Source of the DNA: Limanda limanda
Lineage: Eukaryota; Chordata; Actinopteri; Pleuronectiformes; Pleuronectidae
Length of the DNA stretch: 64,000 bases
Assembly: GCF_963576545.1 (NCBI RefSeq)
Contig: NW_026870423.1
Span: 186,001 to 250,000, forward strand
Direction of reading: 5' to 3'
Shown: piece after piece, positions 9,433-22,620 of the stretch
Numbering within the stretch: position 1 is the stretch's first letter
Layout of the letters: the number at the start of each line of letters is the position of its first letter
Position numbers and translations under genes: made by a program
The notes under the pieces: generated by a model
Told to the model about the DNA's origin: nothing
Seen by the model: only the letters and a program-made list of their open reading frames with translations
Database searches by the model: none

Positions 9433-12400
9433 GCAAGTAGGCTCTACCCCCACTAAATGGGGTTGCGCGCATCGATCGGTACCATCCTTGAGCTTCTCCG
9501 ACTTTCGGAAGGGTTAGGGTTAGGGTTAGGGATGAAAGCACATAGGAGAAAGAGATATTCTTGAATAACTTTTTTTGTGAAGGTCGGAGAGACTTGCAAG
9601 TAGGCTCTACCCCCACTAAATGGGGTAGCGCGCATCGATCGGTACCATCCTTGAGCTTCTCCGACTTTCGGAAGGGTTAGGGTTAGGGTTAGGGATGAAA
9701 GCACATAGGAGAAAGAGATATTCTTGAATAACTTTTTTTGTGAAGGTCGGAGAGACTTGGAAAGTGGTTGCATCTGGACTAATTTGGGTCCTGCGGATCG
9801 ATTGGTACCATCCCCGAGCTTGTACGACCTTCGGAAGAGGTCGACCGACGAAATTCCCCCAAATCTGAGGAGATATTCTTGAATAACTTTTTTTGTGAAG
9901 GTCGGAGAGACTTGCAAGTAGGCTCTACTCCCACTAAATGGGGTAGCGCGCATCGATCGGTACCATCCTTGAGCTTCTCCGACTTTCGGAAGGGTTAGGG
10001 TTAGGGTTAGGGATGAAAGCACATAGGAGAAAGAGATATTCATGAATAACTTTTTTTGTGAAGGTTGGAGAGACTTGGAAAGTGGTTGCATCTGGACTAA
10101 TTTGGGTCCTGCGGATCGATTGGTACCATCCCCGAGCTTGTACGACCTTCAAAAGAGGTCGACCGACGAAATTCCCCCAAATCTGAGGAGATATTCTTGA
10201 ATAACTTTTTTTGTGAAGGTCGGAGAGACTTGCAAGTAGGCTCTACCCCCACTAAATGGGGTTGCGCGCATCGATCGGTACCATCCTTGAGCTTCTCCGA
10301 CTTTCGGAAGGGTTAGGGTTAGGGTTAGGGATGAAAGCACATAGGAGAAAGAGATATTCTTGAATAACTTTTTTTGTGAAGGTCGGAGAGACTTGCAAGT
10401 AGGCTCTACCCCCACTAAATGGGGTAGCGCGCATCGATCGGTACCATCCTTGAGCTTCTCCGACTTTCGGAAGGGTTAGGGTTAGGGTTAGGGATGAAAG
10501 CACATAGGAGAAAGAGATATTCTTGAATAACTTTTTTTGTGAAGGTCGGAGAGACTTGCAAGTAGGCTCTACCCCCACTAAATGGGGTAGCGCGCATCGA
10601 TCAGTACCATCCTTGAGCTTCTCCGACTTTCGGAAGGGTTAGGGTTAGGGTTAGGGATGAAAGCACATAGGAGAAAGAGATATTCTTGAATAACTTTTTT
10701 TGTGAAGGTCGGAGAGACTTGCAAGTAGGCTCTACCCCCACTAAATGGGGTAGCGCGCATCGATCGGTACCATCCTTGAGCTTCTCCGACTTTCGGAAGG
10801 GTTAGGGTTAGGGTTAGGGATGAAAGCACATAGGAGAAAGAGATATTCTTGAATAACTTTTTTTGTGAAGGTCGGAGAGACTTGGAAAGTGGTTGCATCT
10901 GGACTAATTTGGGTCCTGCGGATCGATTGGTACCATCCCCGAGCTTGTACGACCTTCGGAAGAGGTCGACCGACGAAATTCCCCCAAATCTGAGGAGATA
11001 TTCTTGAATAACTTTTTTTGTGAAGGTCGGAGAGACTTGCAAGTAGGCTCTACCCCCACTAAATGGGGTAGCGCACATCGATCGGTACCATCCTTGAGCT
11101 TCTCCGACTTTCGGAAGGGTTAGGGTTAGGGTTAGGGATGAAAGCACATAGGAGAAAGAGATATTCTTGAATAACTTTTTTTGTGAAGGTCGGAGAGACT
11201 TGCAAGTAGGCTCTACCCCCACTAAATGGGGTAGCGCACATCGATCGGTACCATCCTTGAGCTTCTCCGACTTTTGGAAGGGTTAGGGTTAGGGTTAGGG
11301 ATGAAAGCACATAGGAGAAAGAGATATTCTTGAATAACTTTTTTTGTGAAGGTCGGAGAGACTTGCAAGTAGGCTCTACCCCCACTAAATGGGGTAGCGC
11401 GCATCGATCAGTACCATCCTTGAGCTTCTCCGACTTTCGGAAGGGTTAGGGTTAGGGTTAGGGATGAAAGCACATAGGAGAAAGAGATATTCTTGAATAA
11501 CTTTTTTTGTGAAGGTCGGAGAGACTTGCAAGTAGGCTCTACCCCCACTAAATGGGGTAGCGCACATCGATCGGTACCATCCTTGAGCTTCTCCGACTTT
11601 CGGAAGGGTTAGGGTTAGGGTTAGGGATGAAAGCACATAGGAGAAAGAGATATTCTTGAATAACTTTTTTTGTGAAGGTCGGAGAGACTTGCAAGTAGGC
11701 TCTACCCCCACTAAATGGGGTAGCGCGCATCGATCAGTACCATCCTTGAGCTTCTCCGACTTTCGGAAGGGTTAGGGTTAGGGTTAGGGATGAAAGCACA
11801 TAGGAGAAAGAGATATTCTTGAATAACTTTTTTTGTGAAGGTCGGAGAGACTTGCAAGTAGGCTCTACCCCCACTAAATGGGGTAGCGCACATCGATCGG
11901 TACCATCCTTGAGCTTCTCCGACTTTCGGAAGGGTTAGGGTTAGGGTTAGGGATGAAAGCACATAGGAGAAAGAGATATTCTTGAATAACTTTTTTTGTG
12001 AAGGTCGGAGAGACTTGCAAGTAGGCTCTACCCCCACTAAATGGGGTAGCGCGCATCGATCGGTACCATCCTTGAGCTTCTCCGACTTTCGGAAGGGTTA
12101 GGGTTAGGGTTAGGGATGAAAGCACATAGGAGAAAGAGATATTCTTGAATAACTTTTTTTGTGAAGGTCGGAGAGACTTGAAAAGTGGTTGCATCTGGAC
12201 TAATTTGGGTCCTGCGGATCGATTGGTACCATCCCCGAGCTTGTACGACCTTCAGAAGAGGTCGACCGACGAAATTCCCCCAAATCTGAGGAAATATTCT
12301 TGAATAACTTTTTTTGTGAAGGTCGGAGAGACTTGCAAGTAGGCTCTACCCCCACTAAATGGGGTAGCACACATCGATCGGTACCATCCTTGAGCTTCTC

Positions 12401-13616
12401 CGACTTTCGGAAGGGTTAGGGTTAGGGTTAGGGATGAAAGCACATAGGAGAAAGAGATATTCTTGAATAACTTTTTTTGTGAAGGTCGGAGAGACTTGCA
12501 AGTAGGCTCTACCCCCACTAAATGGGGTAGCGCGCATCGATCGGTACCATCCTTGAGCTTCTCCGACTTTTGGAAGGGTTAGGGTTAGGGTTAGGGATGA
12601 AAGCACATAGGAGAAAGAGATATTCTTGAATAACTTTTTTTGTGAAGGTCGGAGAGACTTGCAAGTAGGCTCTACCCCCACTAAATGGGGTAGCGCGCAT
12701 CGATCAGTACCATCCTTGAGCTTCTCCGACTTTCAGAAGGGTTAGGGTTAGGGATGAAAGCACATAGGAGAAAGAGATATTCTTGAATAACTTTTTTTGT
12801 GAAGGTCGGAGAGACTTGCAAGTAGGCTCTACCCCCACTAAATGGGGTAGCGCGCATCGATCGGTACCATCCTTGAGCTTCTCCGACTTTCGGAAGGGTT
12901 AGGGTTAGGGTTAGGGATGAAAGCACATAGGAGAAAGAGATATTCTTGAATAACTTTTTTTGTGAAGGTCGGAGAGACTTGCAAGTAGGCTCTACCCCCA
13001 CTAAATGGGGTAGCGCACATCGATCGGTACCATCCTTGAGCTTCTCCGACTTTCGGAAGGGTTAGGGTTAGGGTTAGGGATGAAAGCACATAGGAGAAAG
13101 AGATATTCTTGAATAACTTTTTTTGTGAAGGTCGGAGAGACTTGGAAAGTGGTTGCATCTGGACTAATTTGGGTCCTGCGGATCGATTGGTACCATCCCC
13201 GAGCTTGTACGACCTTCGGAAGAGGTCGACCGACGAAATTCCCCCAAATCTGAGGAGATATTCTTGAATAACTTTTTTTGTGAAGGTCGGAGAGACTTGC
13301 AAGTAGGCTCTACCCCCACTAAATGGGGTAGCGCACATCGATCGGTACCATCCTTGAGCTTCTCCGACTTTCGGAAGGGTTAGGGTTAGGGTTAGGGATG
13401 AAAGCACATAGGAGAAAGAGATATTCTTGAATAACTTTTTTTGTGAAGGTCGGAGAGACTTGGAAAGTGGTTGCATCTGGACTAATTTGGGTCCTGCGGA
13501 TCGATTGGTACCATCCCCGAGCTTGTACGACCTTCGGAAGAGGTCGACCGACGAAATTCCCCCAAATCTGAGGAGATATTCTTGAATAACTTTTTTTGTG
13601 AAGGTCGGAGAGACTT
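9433..13616 (+). repeat. 4.2-kb HOR family, copy 3, full length (4184 bp; runs 2,1,4,7,5*,1)
   Basis: The unit has 20 A (one of 157 bp at 12661) and 6 B (9759, 10077, 10884, 12180, 13144, 13462). Markers are TTGCG at 9433 and 10232, TTCATGAAT at 9914, CAAAAG in the B at 10077, CTTCAGAAGAGG and AGGAAATATTC in the B at 12180, and GCACACATC in the A at 12335. I see no difference from copy 4 in the segments compared, which means very recent duplication or strong homogenisation. Confidence 0.95.
11365..12016 (+). repeat. 326-bp A-A dimer duplicated within the seven-A run
   Basis: A monomers at 11365, 11528, 11691 and 11854 alternate GATCAGTACC, GCACATCG, GATCAGTACC, GCACATCG, so a two-monomer unit is repeated twice. 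The same block occurs at 15549-16200 in the next HOR copy, and at 8308-8796 there is one pair plus a half. The five-A run at 19407-20221 has a single pair. This is the smallest clear expansion step in the window. Confidence 0.85.
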
Positions 13617-16600
13617 GCAAGTAGGCTCTACCCCCACTAAATGGGGTTGCGCGCATCGATCGGTACCATCCTTGAGCTTCTCCGACTTTCGGAAGGGTTA
13701 GGGTTAGGGTTAGGGATGAAAGCACATAGGAGAAAGAGATATTCTTGAATAACTTTTTTTGTGAAGGTCGGAGAGACTTGCAAGTAGGCTCTACCCCCAC
13801 TAAATGGGGTAGCGCGCATCGATCGGTACCATCCTTGAGCTTCTCCGACTTTCGGAAGGGTTAGGGTTAGGGTTAGGGATGAAAGCACATAGGAGAAAGA
13901 GATATTCTTGAATAACTTTTTTTGTGAAGGTCGGAGAGACTTGGAAAGTGGTTGCATCTGGACTAATTTGGGTCCTGCGGATCGATTGGTACCATCCCCG
14001 AGCTTGTACGACCTTCGGAAGAGGTCGACCGACGAAATTCCCCCAAATCTGAGGAGATATTCTTGAATAACTTTTTTTGTGAAGGTCGGAGAGACTTGCA
14101 AGTAGGCTCTACTCCCACTAAATGGGGTAGCGCGCATCGATCGGTACCATCCTTGAGCTTCTCCGACTTTCGGAAGGGTTAGGGTTAGGGTTAGGGATGA
14201 AAGCACATAGGAGAAAGAGATATTCATGAATAACTTTTTTTGTGAAGGTTGGAGAGACTTGGAAAGTGGTTGCATCTGGACTAATTTGGGTCCTGCGGAT
14301 CGATTGGTACCATCCCCGAGCTTGTACGACCTTCAAAAGAGGTCGACCGACGAAATTCCCCCAAATCTGAGGAGATATTCTTGAATAACTTTTTTTGTGA
14401 AGGTCGGAGAGACTTGCAAGTAGGCTCTACCCCCACTAAATGGGGTTGCGCGCATCGATCGGTACCATCCTTGAGCTTCTCCGACTTTCGGAAGGGTTAG
14501 GGTTAGGGTTAGGGATGAAAGCACATAGGAGAAAGAGATATTCTTGAATAACTTTTTTTGTGAAGGTCGGAGAGACTTGCAAGTAGGCTCTACCCCCACT
14601 AAATGGGGTAGCGCGCATCGATCGGTACCATCCTTGAGCTTCTCCGACTTTCGGAAGGGTTAGGGTTAGGGTTAGGGATGAAAGCACATAGGAGAAAGAG
14701 ATATTCTTGAATAACTTTTTTTGTGAAGGTCGGAGAGACTTGCAAGTAGGCTCTACCCCCACTAAATGGGGTAGCGCGCATCGATCAGTACCATCCTTGA
14801 GCTTCTCCGACTTTCGGAAGGGTTAGGGTTAGGGTTAGGGATGAAAGCACATAGGAGAAAGAGATATTCTTGAATAACTTTTTTTGTGAAGGTCGGAGAG
14901 ACTTGCAAGTAGGCTCTACCCCCACTAAATGGGGTAGCGCGCATCGATCGGTACCATCCTTGAGCTTCTCCGACTTTCGGAAGGGTTAGGGTTAGGGTTA
15001 GGGATGAAAGCACATAGGAGAAAGAGATATTCTTGAATAACTTTTTTTGTGAAGGTCGGAGAGACTTGGAAAGTGGTTGCATCTGGACTAATTTGGGTCC
15101 TGCGGATCGATTGGTACCATCCCCGAGCTTGTACGACCTTCGGAAGAGGTCGACCGACGAAATTCCCCCAAATCTGAGGAGATATTCTTGAATAACTTTT
15201 TTTGTGAAGGTCGGAGAGACTTGCAAGTAGGCTCTACCCCCACTAAATGGGGTAGCGCACATCGATCGGTACCATCCTTGAGCTTCTCCGACTTTCGGAA
15301 GGGTTAGGGTTAGGGTTAGGGATGAAAGCACATAGGAGAAAGAGATATTCTTGAATAACTTTTTTTGTGAAGGTCGGAGAGACTTGCAAGTAGGCTCTAC
15401 CCCCACTAAATGGGGTAGCGCACATCGATCGGTACCATCCTTGAGCTTCTCCGACTTTTGGAAGGGTTAGGGTTAGGGTTAGGGATGAAAGCACATAGGA
15501 GAAAGAGATATTCTTGAATAACTTTTTTTGTGAAGGTCGGAGAGACTTGCAAGTAGGCTCTACCCCCACTAAATGGGGTAGCGCGCATCGATCAGTACCA
15601 TCCTTGAGCTTCTCCGACTTTCGGAAGGGTTAGGGTTAGGGTTAGGGATGAAAGCACATAGGAGAAAGAGATATTCTTGAATAACTTTTTTTGTGAAGGT
15701 CGGAGAGACTTGCAAGTAGGCTCTACCCCCACTAAATGGGGTAGCGCACATCGATCGGTACCATCCTTGAGCTTCTCCGACTTTCGGAAGGGTTAGGGTT
15801 AGGGTTAGGGATGAAAGCACATAGGAGAAAGAGATATTCTTGAATAACTTTTTTTGTGAAGGTCGGAGAGACTTGCAAGTAGGCTCTACCCCCACTAAAT
15901 GGGGTAGCGCGCATCGATCAGTACCATCCTTGAGCTTCTCCGACTTTCGGAAGGGTTAGGGTTAGGGTTAGGGATGAAAGCACATAGGAGAAAGAGATAT
16001 TCTTGAATAACTTTTTTTGTGAAGGTCGGAGAGACTTGCAAGTAGGCTCTACCCCCACTAAATGGGGTAGCGCACATCGATCGGTACCATCCTTGAGCTT
16101 CTCCGACTTTCGGAAGGGTTAGGGTTAGGGTTAGGGATGAAAGCACATAGGAGAAAGAGATATTCTTGAATAACTTTTTTTGTGAAGGTCGGAGAGACTT
16201 GCAAGTAGGCTCTACCCCCACTAAATGGGGTAGCGCGCATCGATCGGTACCATCCTTGAGCTTCTCCGACTTTCGGAAGGGTTAGGGTTAGGGTTAGGGA
16301 TGAAAGCACATAGGAGAAAGAGATATTCTTGAATAACTTTTTTTGTGAAGGTCGGAGAGACTTGAAAAGTGGTTGCATCTGGACTAATTTGGGTCCTGCG
16401 GATCGATTGGTACCATCCCCGAGCTTGTACGACCTTCAGAAGAGGTCGACCGACGAAATTCCCCCAAATCTGAGGAAATATTCTTGAATAACTTTTTTTG
16501 TGAAGGTCGGAGAGACTTGCAAGTAGGCTCTACCCCCACTAAATGGGGTAGCACACATCGATCGGTACCATCCTTGAGCTTCTCCGACTTTCGGAAGGGT

Positions 16601-17800
16601 TAGGGTTAGGGTTAGGGATGAAAGCACATAGGAGAAAGAGATATTCTTGAATAACTTTTTTTGTGAAGGTCGGAGAGACTTGCAAGTAGGCTCTACCCCC
16701 ACTAAATGGGGTAGCGCGCATCGATCGGTACCATCCTTGAGCTTCTCCGACTTTTGGAAGGGTTAGGGTTAGGGTTAGGGATGAAAGCACATAGGAGAAA
16801 GAGATATTCTTGAATAACTTTTTTTGTGAAGGTCGGAGAGACTTGCAAGTAGGCTCTACCCCCACTAAATGGGGTAGCGCGCATCGATCAGTACCATCCT
16901 TGAGCTTCTCCGACTTTCAGAAGGGTTAGGGTTAGGGATGAAAGCACATAGGAGAAAGAGATATTCTTGAATAACTTTTTTTGTGAAGGTCGGAGAGACT
17001 TGCAAGTAGGCTCTACCCCCACTAAATGGGGTAGCGCGCATCGATCGGTACCATCCTTGAGCTTCTCCGACTTTCGGAAGGGTTAGGGTTAGGGTTAGGG
17101 ATGAAAGCACATAGGAGAAAGAGATATTCTTGAATAACTTTTTTTGTGAAGGTCGGAGAGACTTGCAAGTAGGCTCTACCCCCACTAAATGGGGTAGCGC
17201 ACATCGATCGGTACCATCCTTGAGCTTCTCCGACTTTCGGAAGGGTTAGGGTTAGGGTTAGGGATGAAAGCACATAGGAGAAAGAGATATTCTTGAATAA
17301 CTTTTTTTGTGAAGGTCGGAGAGACTTGGAAAGTGGTTGCATCTGGACTAATTTGGGTCCTGCGGATCGATTGGTACCATCCCCGAGCTTGTACGACCTT
17401 CGGAAGAGGTCGACCGACGAAATTCCCCCAAATCTGAGGAGATATTCTTGAATAACTTTTTTTGTGAAGGTCGGAGAGACTTGCAAGTAGGCTCTACCCC
17501 CACTAAATGGGGTAGCGCACATCGATCGGTACCATCCTTGAGCTTCTCCGACTTTCGGAAGGGTTAGGGTTAGGGTTAGGGATGAAAGCACATAGGAGAA
17601 AGAGATATTCTTGAATAACTTTTTTTGTGAAGGTCGGAGAGACTTGGAAAGTGGTTGCATCTGGACTAATTTGGGTCCTGCGGATCGATTGGTACCATCC
17701 CCGAGCTTGTACGACCTTCGGAAGAGGTCGACCGACGAAATTCCCCCAAATCTGAGGAGATATTCTTGAATAACTTTTTTTGTGAAGGTCGGAGAGACTT
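13617..17800 (+). repeat. 4.2-kb HOR family, copy 4, full length (4184 bp)
   Basis: This copy directly abuts copy 3 and has the same run string and markers, each displaced by 4184 (TTCATGAAT at 14098, CAAAAG B at 14261, GAAAAGTGG B at 16364, short A at 16845). B starts are 13943, 14261, 15068, 16364, 17328 and 17646. Confidence 0.95.
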
Positions 17801-20800
17801 GCAAGTAGGCTCTACCCCCACTAAATGGGGTTGCGCGCATCGATCGGTACCATCCTTGAGCTTCTCCGACTTTCGGAAGGGTTAGGGTTAGGGTTAGGGA
17901 TGAAAGCACATAGGAGAAAGAGATATTCTTGAATAACTTTTTTTGTGAAGGTCGGAGAGACTTGCAAGTAGGCTCTACCCCCACTAAATGGGGTAGCGCG
18001 CATCGATCGGTACCATCCTTGAGCTTCTCCGACTTTCGGAAGGGTTAGGGTTAGGGTTAGGGATGAAAGCACATAGGAGAAAGAGATATTCTTGAATAAC
18101 TTTTTTTGTGAAGGTCGGAGAGACTTGGAAAGTGGTTGCATCTGGACTAATTTGGGTCCTGCGGATCGATTGGTACCATCCCCGAGCTTGTACGACCTTC
18201 GGAAGAGGTCGACCGACGAAATTCCCCCAAATCTGAGGAGATATTCTTGAATAACTTTTTTTGTGAAGGTCGGAGAGACTTGCAAGTAGGCTCTACTCCC
18301 ACTAAATGGGGTAGCGCGCATCGATCGGTACCATCCTTGAGCTTCTCCGACTTTCGGAAGGGTTAGGGTTAGGGTTAGGGATGAAAGCACATAGGAGAAA
18401 GAGATATTCATGAATAACTTTTTTTGTGAAGGTTGGAGAGACTTGGAAAGTGGTTGCATCTGGACTAATTTGGGTCCTGCGGATCGATTGGTACCATCCC
18501 CGAGCTTGTACGACCTTCAAAAGAGGTCGACCGACGAAATTCCCCCAAATCTGAGGAGATATTCTTGAATAACTTTTTTTGTGAAGGTCGGAGAGACTTG
18601 CAAGTAGGCTCTACCCCCACTAAATGGGGTTGCGCGCATCGATCGGTACCATCCTTGAGCTTCTCCGACTTTCGGAAGGGTTAGGGTTAGGGTTAGGGAT
18701 GAAAGCATATAGGAGAAAGAGATATTCTTGAATAACTTTTTTTGTGAAGGTCGGAGAGACTTGCAAGTAGGCTCTACCCCCACTAAATGGGGTAGCGCGC
18801 ATCGATCGGTACCATCCTTGAGCTTCTCCGACTTTCGGAAGGGTTAGGGTTAGGGTTAGGGATGAAAGCACATAGGAGAAAGAGATATTCTTGAATAACT
18901 TTTTTTGTGAAGGTCGGAGAGACTTGCAAGTAGGCTCTACCCCCACTAAATGGGGTAGCGCGCATCGATCAGTACCATCCTTGAGCTTCTCCGACTTTCG
19001 GAAGGGTTAGGGTTAGGGTTAGGGATGAAAGCACATAGGAGAAAGAGATATTCTTGAATAACTTTTTTTGTGAAGGTCGGAGAGACTTGCAAGTAGGCTC
19101 TACCCCCACTAAATGGGGTAGCGCGCATCGATCGGTACCATCCTTGAGCTTCTCCGACTTTCGGAAGGGTTAGGGTTAGGGTTAGGGATGAAAGCACATA
19201 GGAGAAAGAGATATTCTTGAATAACTTTTTTTGTGAAGGTCGGAGAGACTTGGAAAGTGGTTGCATCTGGACTAATTTGGGTCCTGCGGATCGATTGGTA
19301 CCATCCCCGAGCTTGTACGACCTTCGGAAGAGGTCGACCGACGAAATTCCCCCAAATCTGAGGAGATATTCTTGAATAACTTTTTTTGTGAAGGTCGGAG
19401 AGACTTGCAAGTAGGCTCTACCCCCACTAAATGGGGTAGCGCACATCGATCGGTACCATCCTTGAGCTTCTCCGACTTTCGGAAGGGTTAGGGTTAGGGT
19501 TAGGGATGAAAGCACATAGGAGAAAGAGATATTCTTGAATAACTTTTTTTGTGAAGGTCGGAGAGACTTGCAAGTAGGCTCTACCCCCACTAAATGGGGT
19601 AGCGCACATCGATCGGTACCATCCTTGAGCTTCTCCGACTTTTGGAAGGGTTAGGGTTAGGGTTAGGGATGAAAGCACATAGGAGAAAGAGATATTCTTG
19701 AATAACTTTTTTTGTGAAGGTCGGAGAGACTTGCAAGTAGGCTCTACCCCCACTAAATGGGGTAGCGCGCATCGATCAGTACCATCCTTGAGCTTCTCCG
19801 ACTTTCGGAAGGGTTAGGGTTAGGGTTAGGGATGAAAGCACATAGGAGAAAGAGATATTCTTGAATAACTTTTTTTGTGAAGGTCGGAGAGACTTGCAAG
19901 TAGGCTCTACCCCCACTAAATGGGGTAGCGCACATCGATCGGTACCATCCTTGAGCTTCTCCGACTTTCGGAAGGGTTAGGGTTAGGGTTAGGGATGAAA
20001 GCACATAGGAGAAAGAGATATTCTTGAATAACTTTTTTTGTGAAGGTCGGAGAGACTTGCAAGTAGGCTCTACCCCCACTAAATGGGGTAGCGCGCATCG
20101 ATCGGTACCATCCTTGAGCTTCTCCGACTTTCGGAAGGGTTAGGGTTAGGGTTAGGGATGAAAGCACATAGGAGAAAGAGATATTCTTGAATAACTTTTT
20201 TTGTGAAGGTCGGAGAGACTTGAAAAGTGGTTGCATCTGGACTAATTTGGGTCCTGCGGATCGATTGGTACCATCCCCGAGCTTGTACGACCTTCAGAAG
20301 AGGTCGACCGACGAAATTCCCCCAAATCTGAGGAAATATTCTTGAATAACTTTTTTTGTGAAGGTCGGAGAGACTTGCAAGTAGGCTCTACCCCCACTAA
20401 ATGGGGTAGCACACATCGATCGGTACCATCCTTGAGCTTCTCCGACTTTCGGAAGGGTTAGGGTTAGGGTTAGGGATGAAAGCACATAGGAGAAAGAGAT
20501 ATTCTTGAATAACTTTTTTTGTGAAGGTCGGAGAGACTTGCAAGTAGGCTCTACCCCCACTAAATGGGGTAGCGCGCATCGATCGGTACCATCCTTGAGC
20601 TTCTCCGACTTTTGGAAGGGTTAGGGTTAGGGTTAGGGATGAAAGCACATAGGAGAAAGAGATATTCTTGAATAACTTTTTTTGTGAAGGTCGGAGAGAC
20701 TTGCAAGTAGGCTCTACCCCCACTAAATGGGGTAGCGCGCATCGATCAGTACCATCCTTGAGCTTCTCCGACTTTCAGAAGGGTTAGGGTTAGGGATGAA

Positions 20801-21340
20801 AGCACATAGGAGAAAGAGATATTCTTGAATAACTTTTTTTGTGAAGGTCGGAGAGACTTGCAAGTAGGCTCTACCCCCACTAAATGGGGTAGCGCGCATC
20901 GATCGGTACCATCCTTGAGCTTCTCCGACTTTCGGAAGGGTTAGGGTTAGGGTTAGGGATGAAAGCACATAGGAGAAAGAGATATTCTTGAATAACTTTT
21001 TTTGTGAAGGTCGGAGAGACTTGCAAGTAGGCTCTACCCCCACTAAATGGGGTAGCGCACATCGATCGGTACCATCCTTGAGCTTCTCCGACTTTCGGAA
21101 GGGTTAGGGTTAGGGTTAGGGATGAAAGCACATAGGAGAAAGAGATATTCTTGAATAACTTTTTTTGTGAAGGTCGGAGAGACTTGGAAAGTGGTTGCAT
21201 CTGGACTAATTTGGGTCCTGCGGATCGATTGGTACCATCCCCGAGCTTGTACGACCTTCGGAAGAGGTCGACCGACGAAATTCCCCCAAATCTGAGGAGA
21301 TATTCTTGAATAACTTTTTTTGTGAAGGTCGGAGAGACTT
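17801..21340 (+). repeat. 4.2-kb HOR family, copy 5 (runs 2,1,4,5,5* then diverging)
   Basis: This copy follows copy 4 in register, with B starts at 18127, 18445, 19252, 20222 and 21186 and the short A at 20703. The seven-A run is five here. It lacks one 326-bp pair (the GATCAG A plus the GCACATC A), so its markers after about 19.9 kb are displaced by 3858 rather than 4184. A private change GCATATAGG (18708) occurs. The family ends near 21341, where the expected single A is replaced by two A monomers. Confidence 0.9.
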
Positions 21341-22620
21341 GCAAGTAGGCTCTACCCCCACTAAATGGGGTAGCGCACATCGATCGGTACCATCCTTGAG
21401 CTTCTCCGACTTTCGGAAGGGTTAGGGTTAGGGTTAGGGATGAAAGCACATAGGAGAAAGAGATATTCTTGAATAACTTTTTTTGTGAAGGTCGGAGAGA
21501 CTTGCAAGTAGGCTCTACCCCCACTAAATGGGGTAGCACGCATCGATCAGTACCATCCTTGAGCTTCTCCGACTTTCGGAAGGGTTAGGGTTAGGGTTAG
21601 GGATGAAAGCACATAGGAGAAAGAGATATTCTTGAATAACTTTTTTTGTGAAGGTCGGAGAGACTTGGAAAGTGGTTGCATCTGGACTAATTTGGGTCCT
21701 GCGGATCGATTGGTACCATCCCCGAGCTTGTACGACCTTCGGAAGAGGTCGACCGACGAAATTCCCCCAAATCTGAGGAGATATTCTTGAATAACTTTTT
21801 TTGTGAAGGTCGGAGAGACTTGCAAGTAGGCTCTACCCCCACTAAATGGGGTTGCGCGCATCGATCGGTACCATCCTTGAGCTTCTCCGACTTTCGGAAG
21901 GGTTAGGGTTAGGGTTAGGGATGAAAGCACATAGGAGAAAGAGATATTCTTGAATAACTTTTTTTGTGAAGGTCGGAGAGACTTGCAAGTAGGCTCTACC
22001 CCCACTAAATGTGGTAGCGCGCATCGATCGGTACCATCCTTGAGCTTCTCCGACTTTCGGAAGGGTTAGGGTTAGGGTTAGGGATGAAAGCACATAGGAG
22101 AAAGAGATATTCTTGAATAACTTTTTTTGTGAAGGTCGGAGAGACTTGAAAAGTGGTTGCATCTGGACTAATTTGGGTCCTGCGGATCGATTGGTACCAT
22201 CCCCGAGCTTGTACGACCTTCGGAAGAGGTCGACCGACGAAATTCCCCCAAATCTGAGGAGATATTCTTGAATAACTTTTTTTGTGAAGGTCGGAGAGAC
22301 TTGCAAGTAGGCTCTACCCCCACTAAATGGGGTAGCGCGCATCGATCGGTACCATCCTTGAGCTTCTCCGACTTTCGGAAGGGTTAGGGTTAGGGTTAGG
22401 GATGAAAGCACATAGGAGAAAGAGATATTCTTGAATAACTTTTTTTGTGAAGGTCGGAGAGACTTGGAAAGTGGTTGCATCTGGACTAATTTGGGTCCTG
22501 CGGATCGATTGGTACCATCCCCGAGCTTGTACGACCTTCGGAAGAGGTCGACCGACGAAATTCCCCCAAATCTGAGGAGATATTCTTGAATAACTTTTTT
22601 TGTGAAGGTCGGAGAGACTT

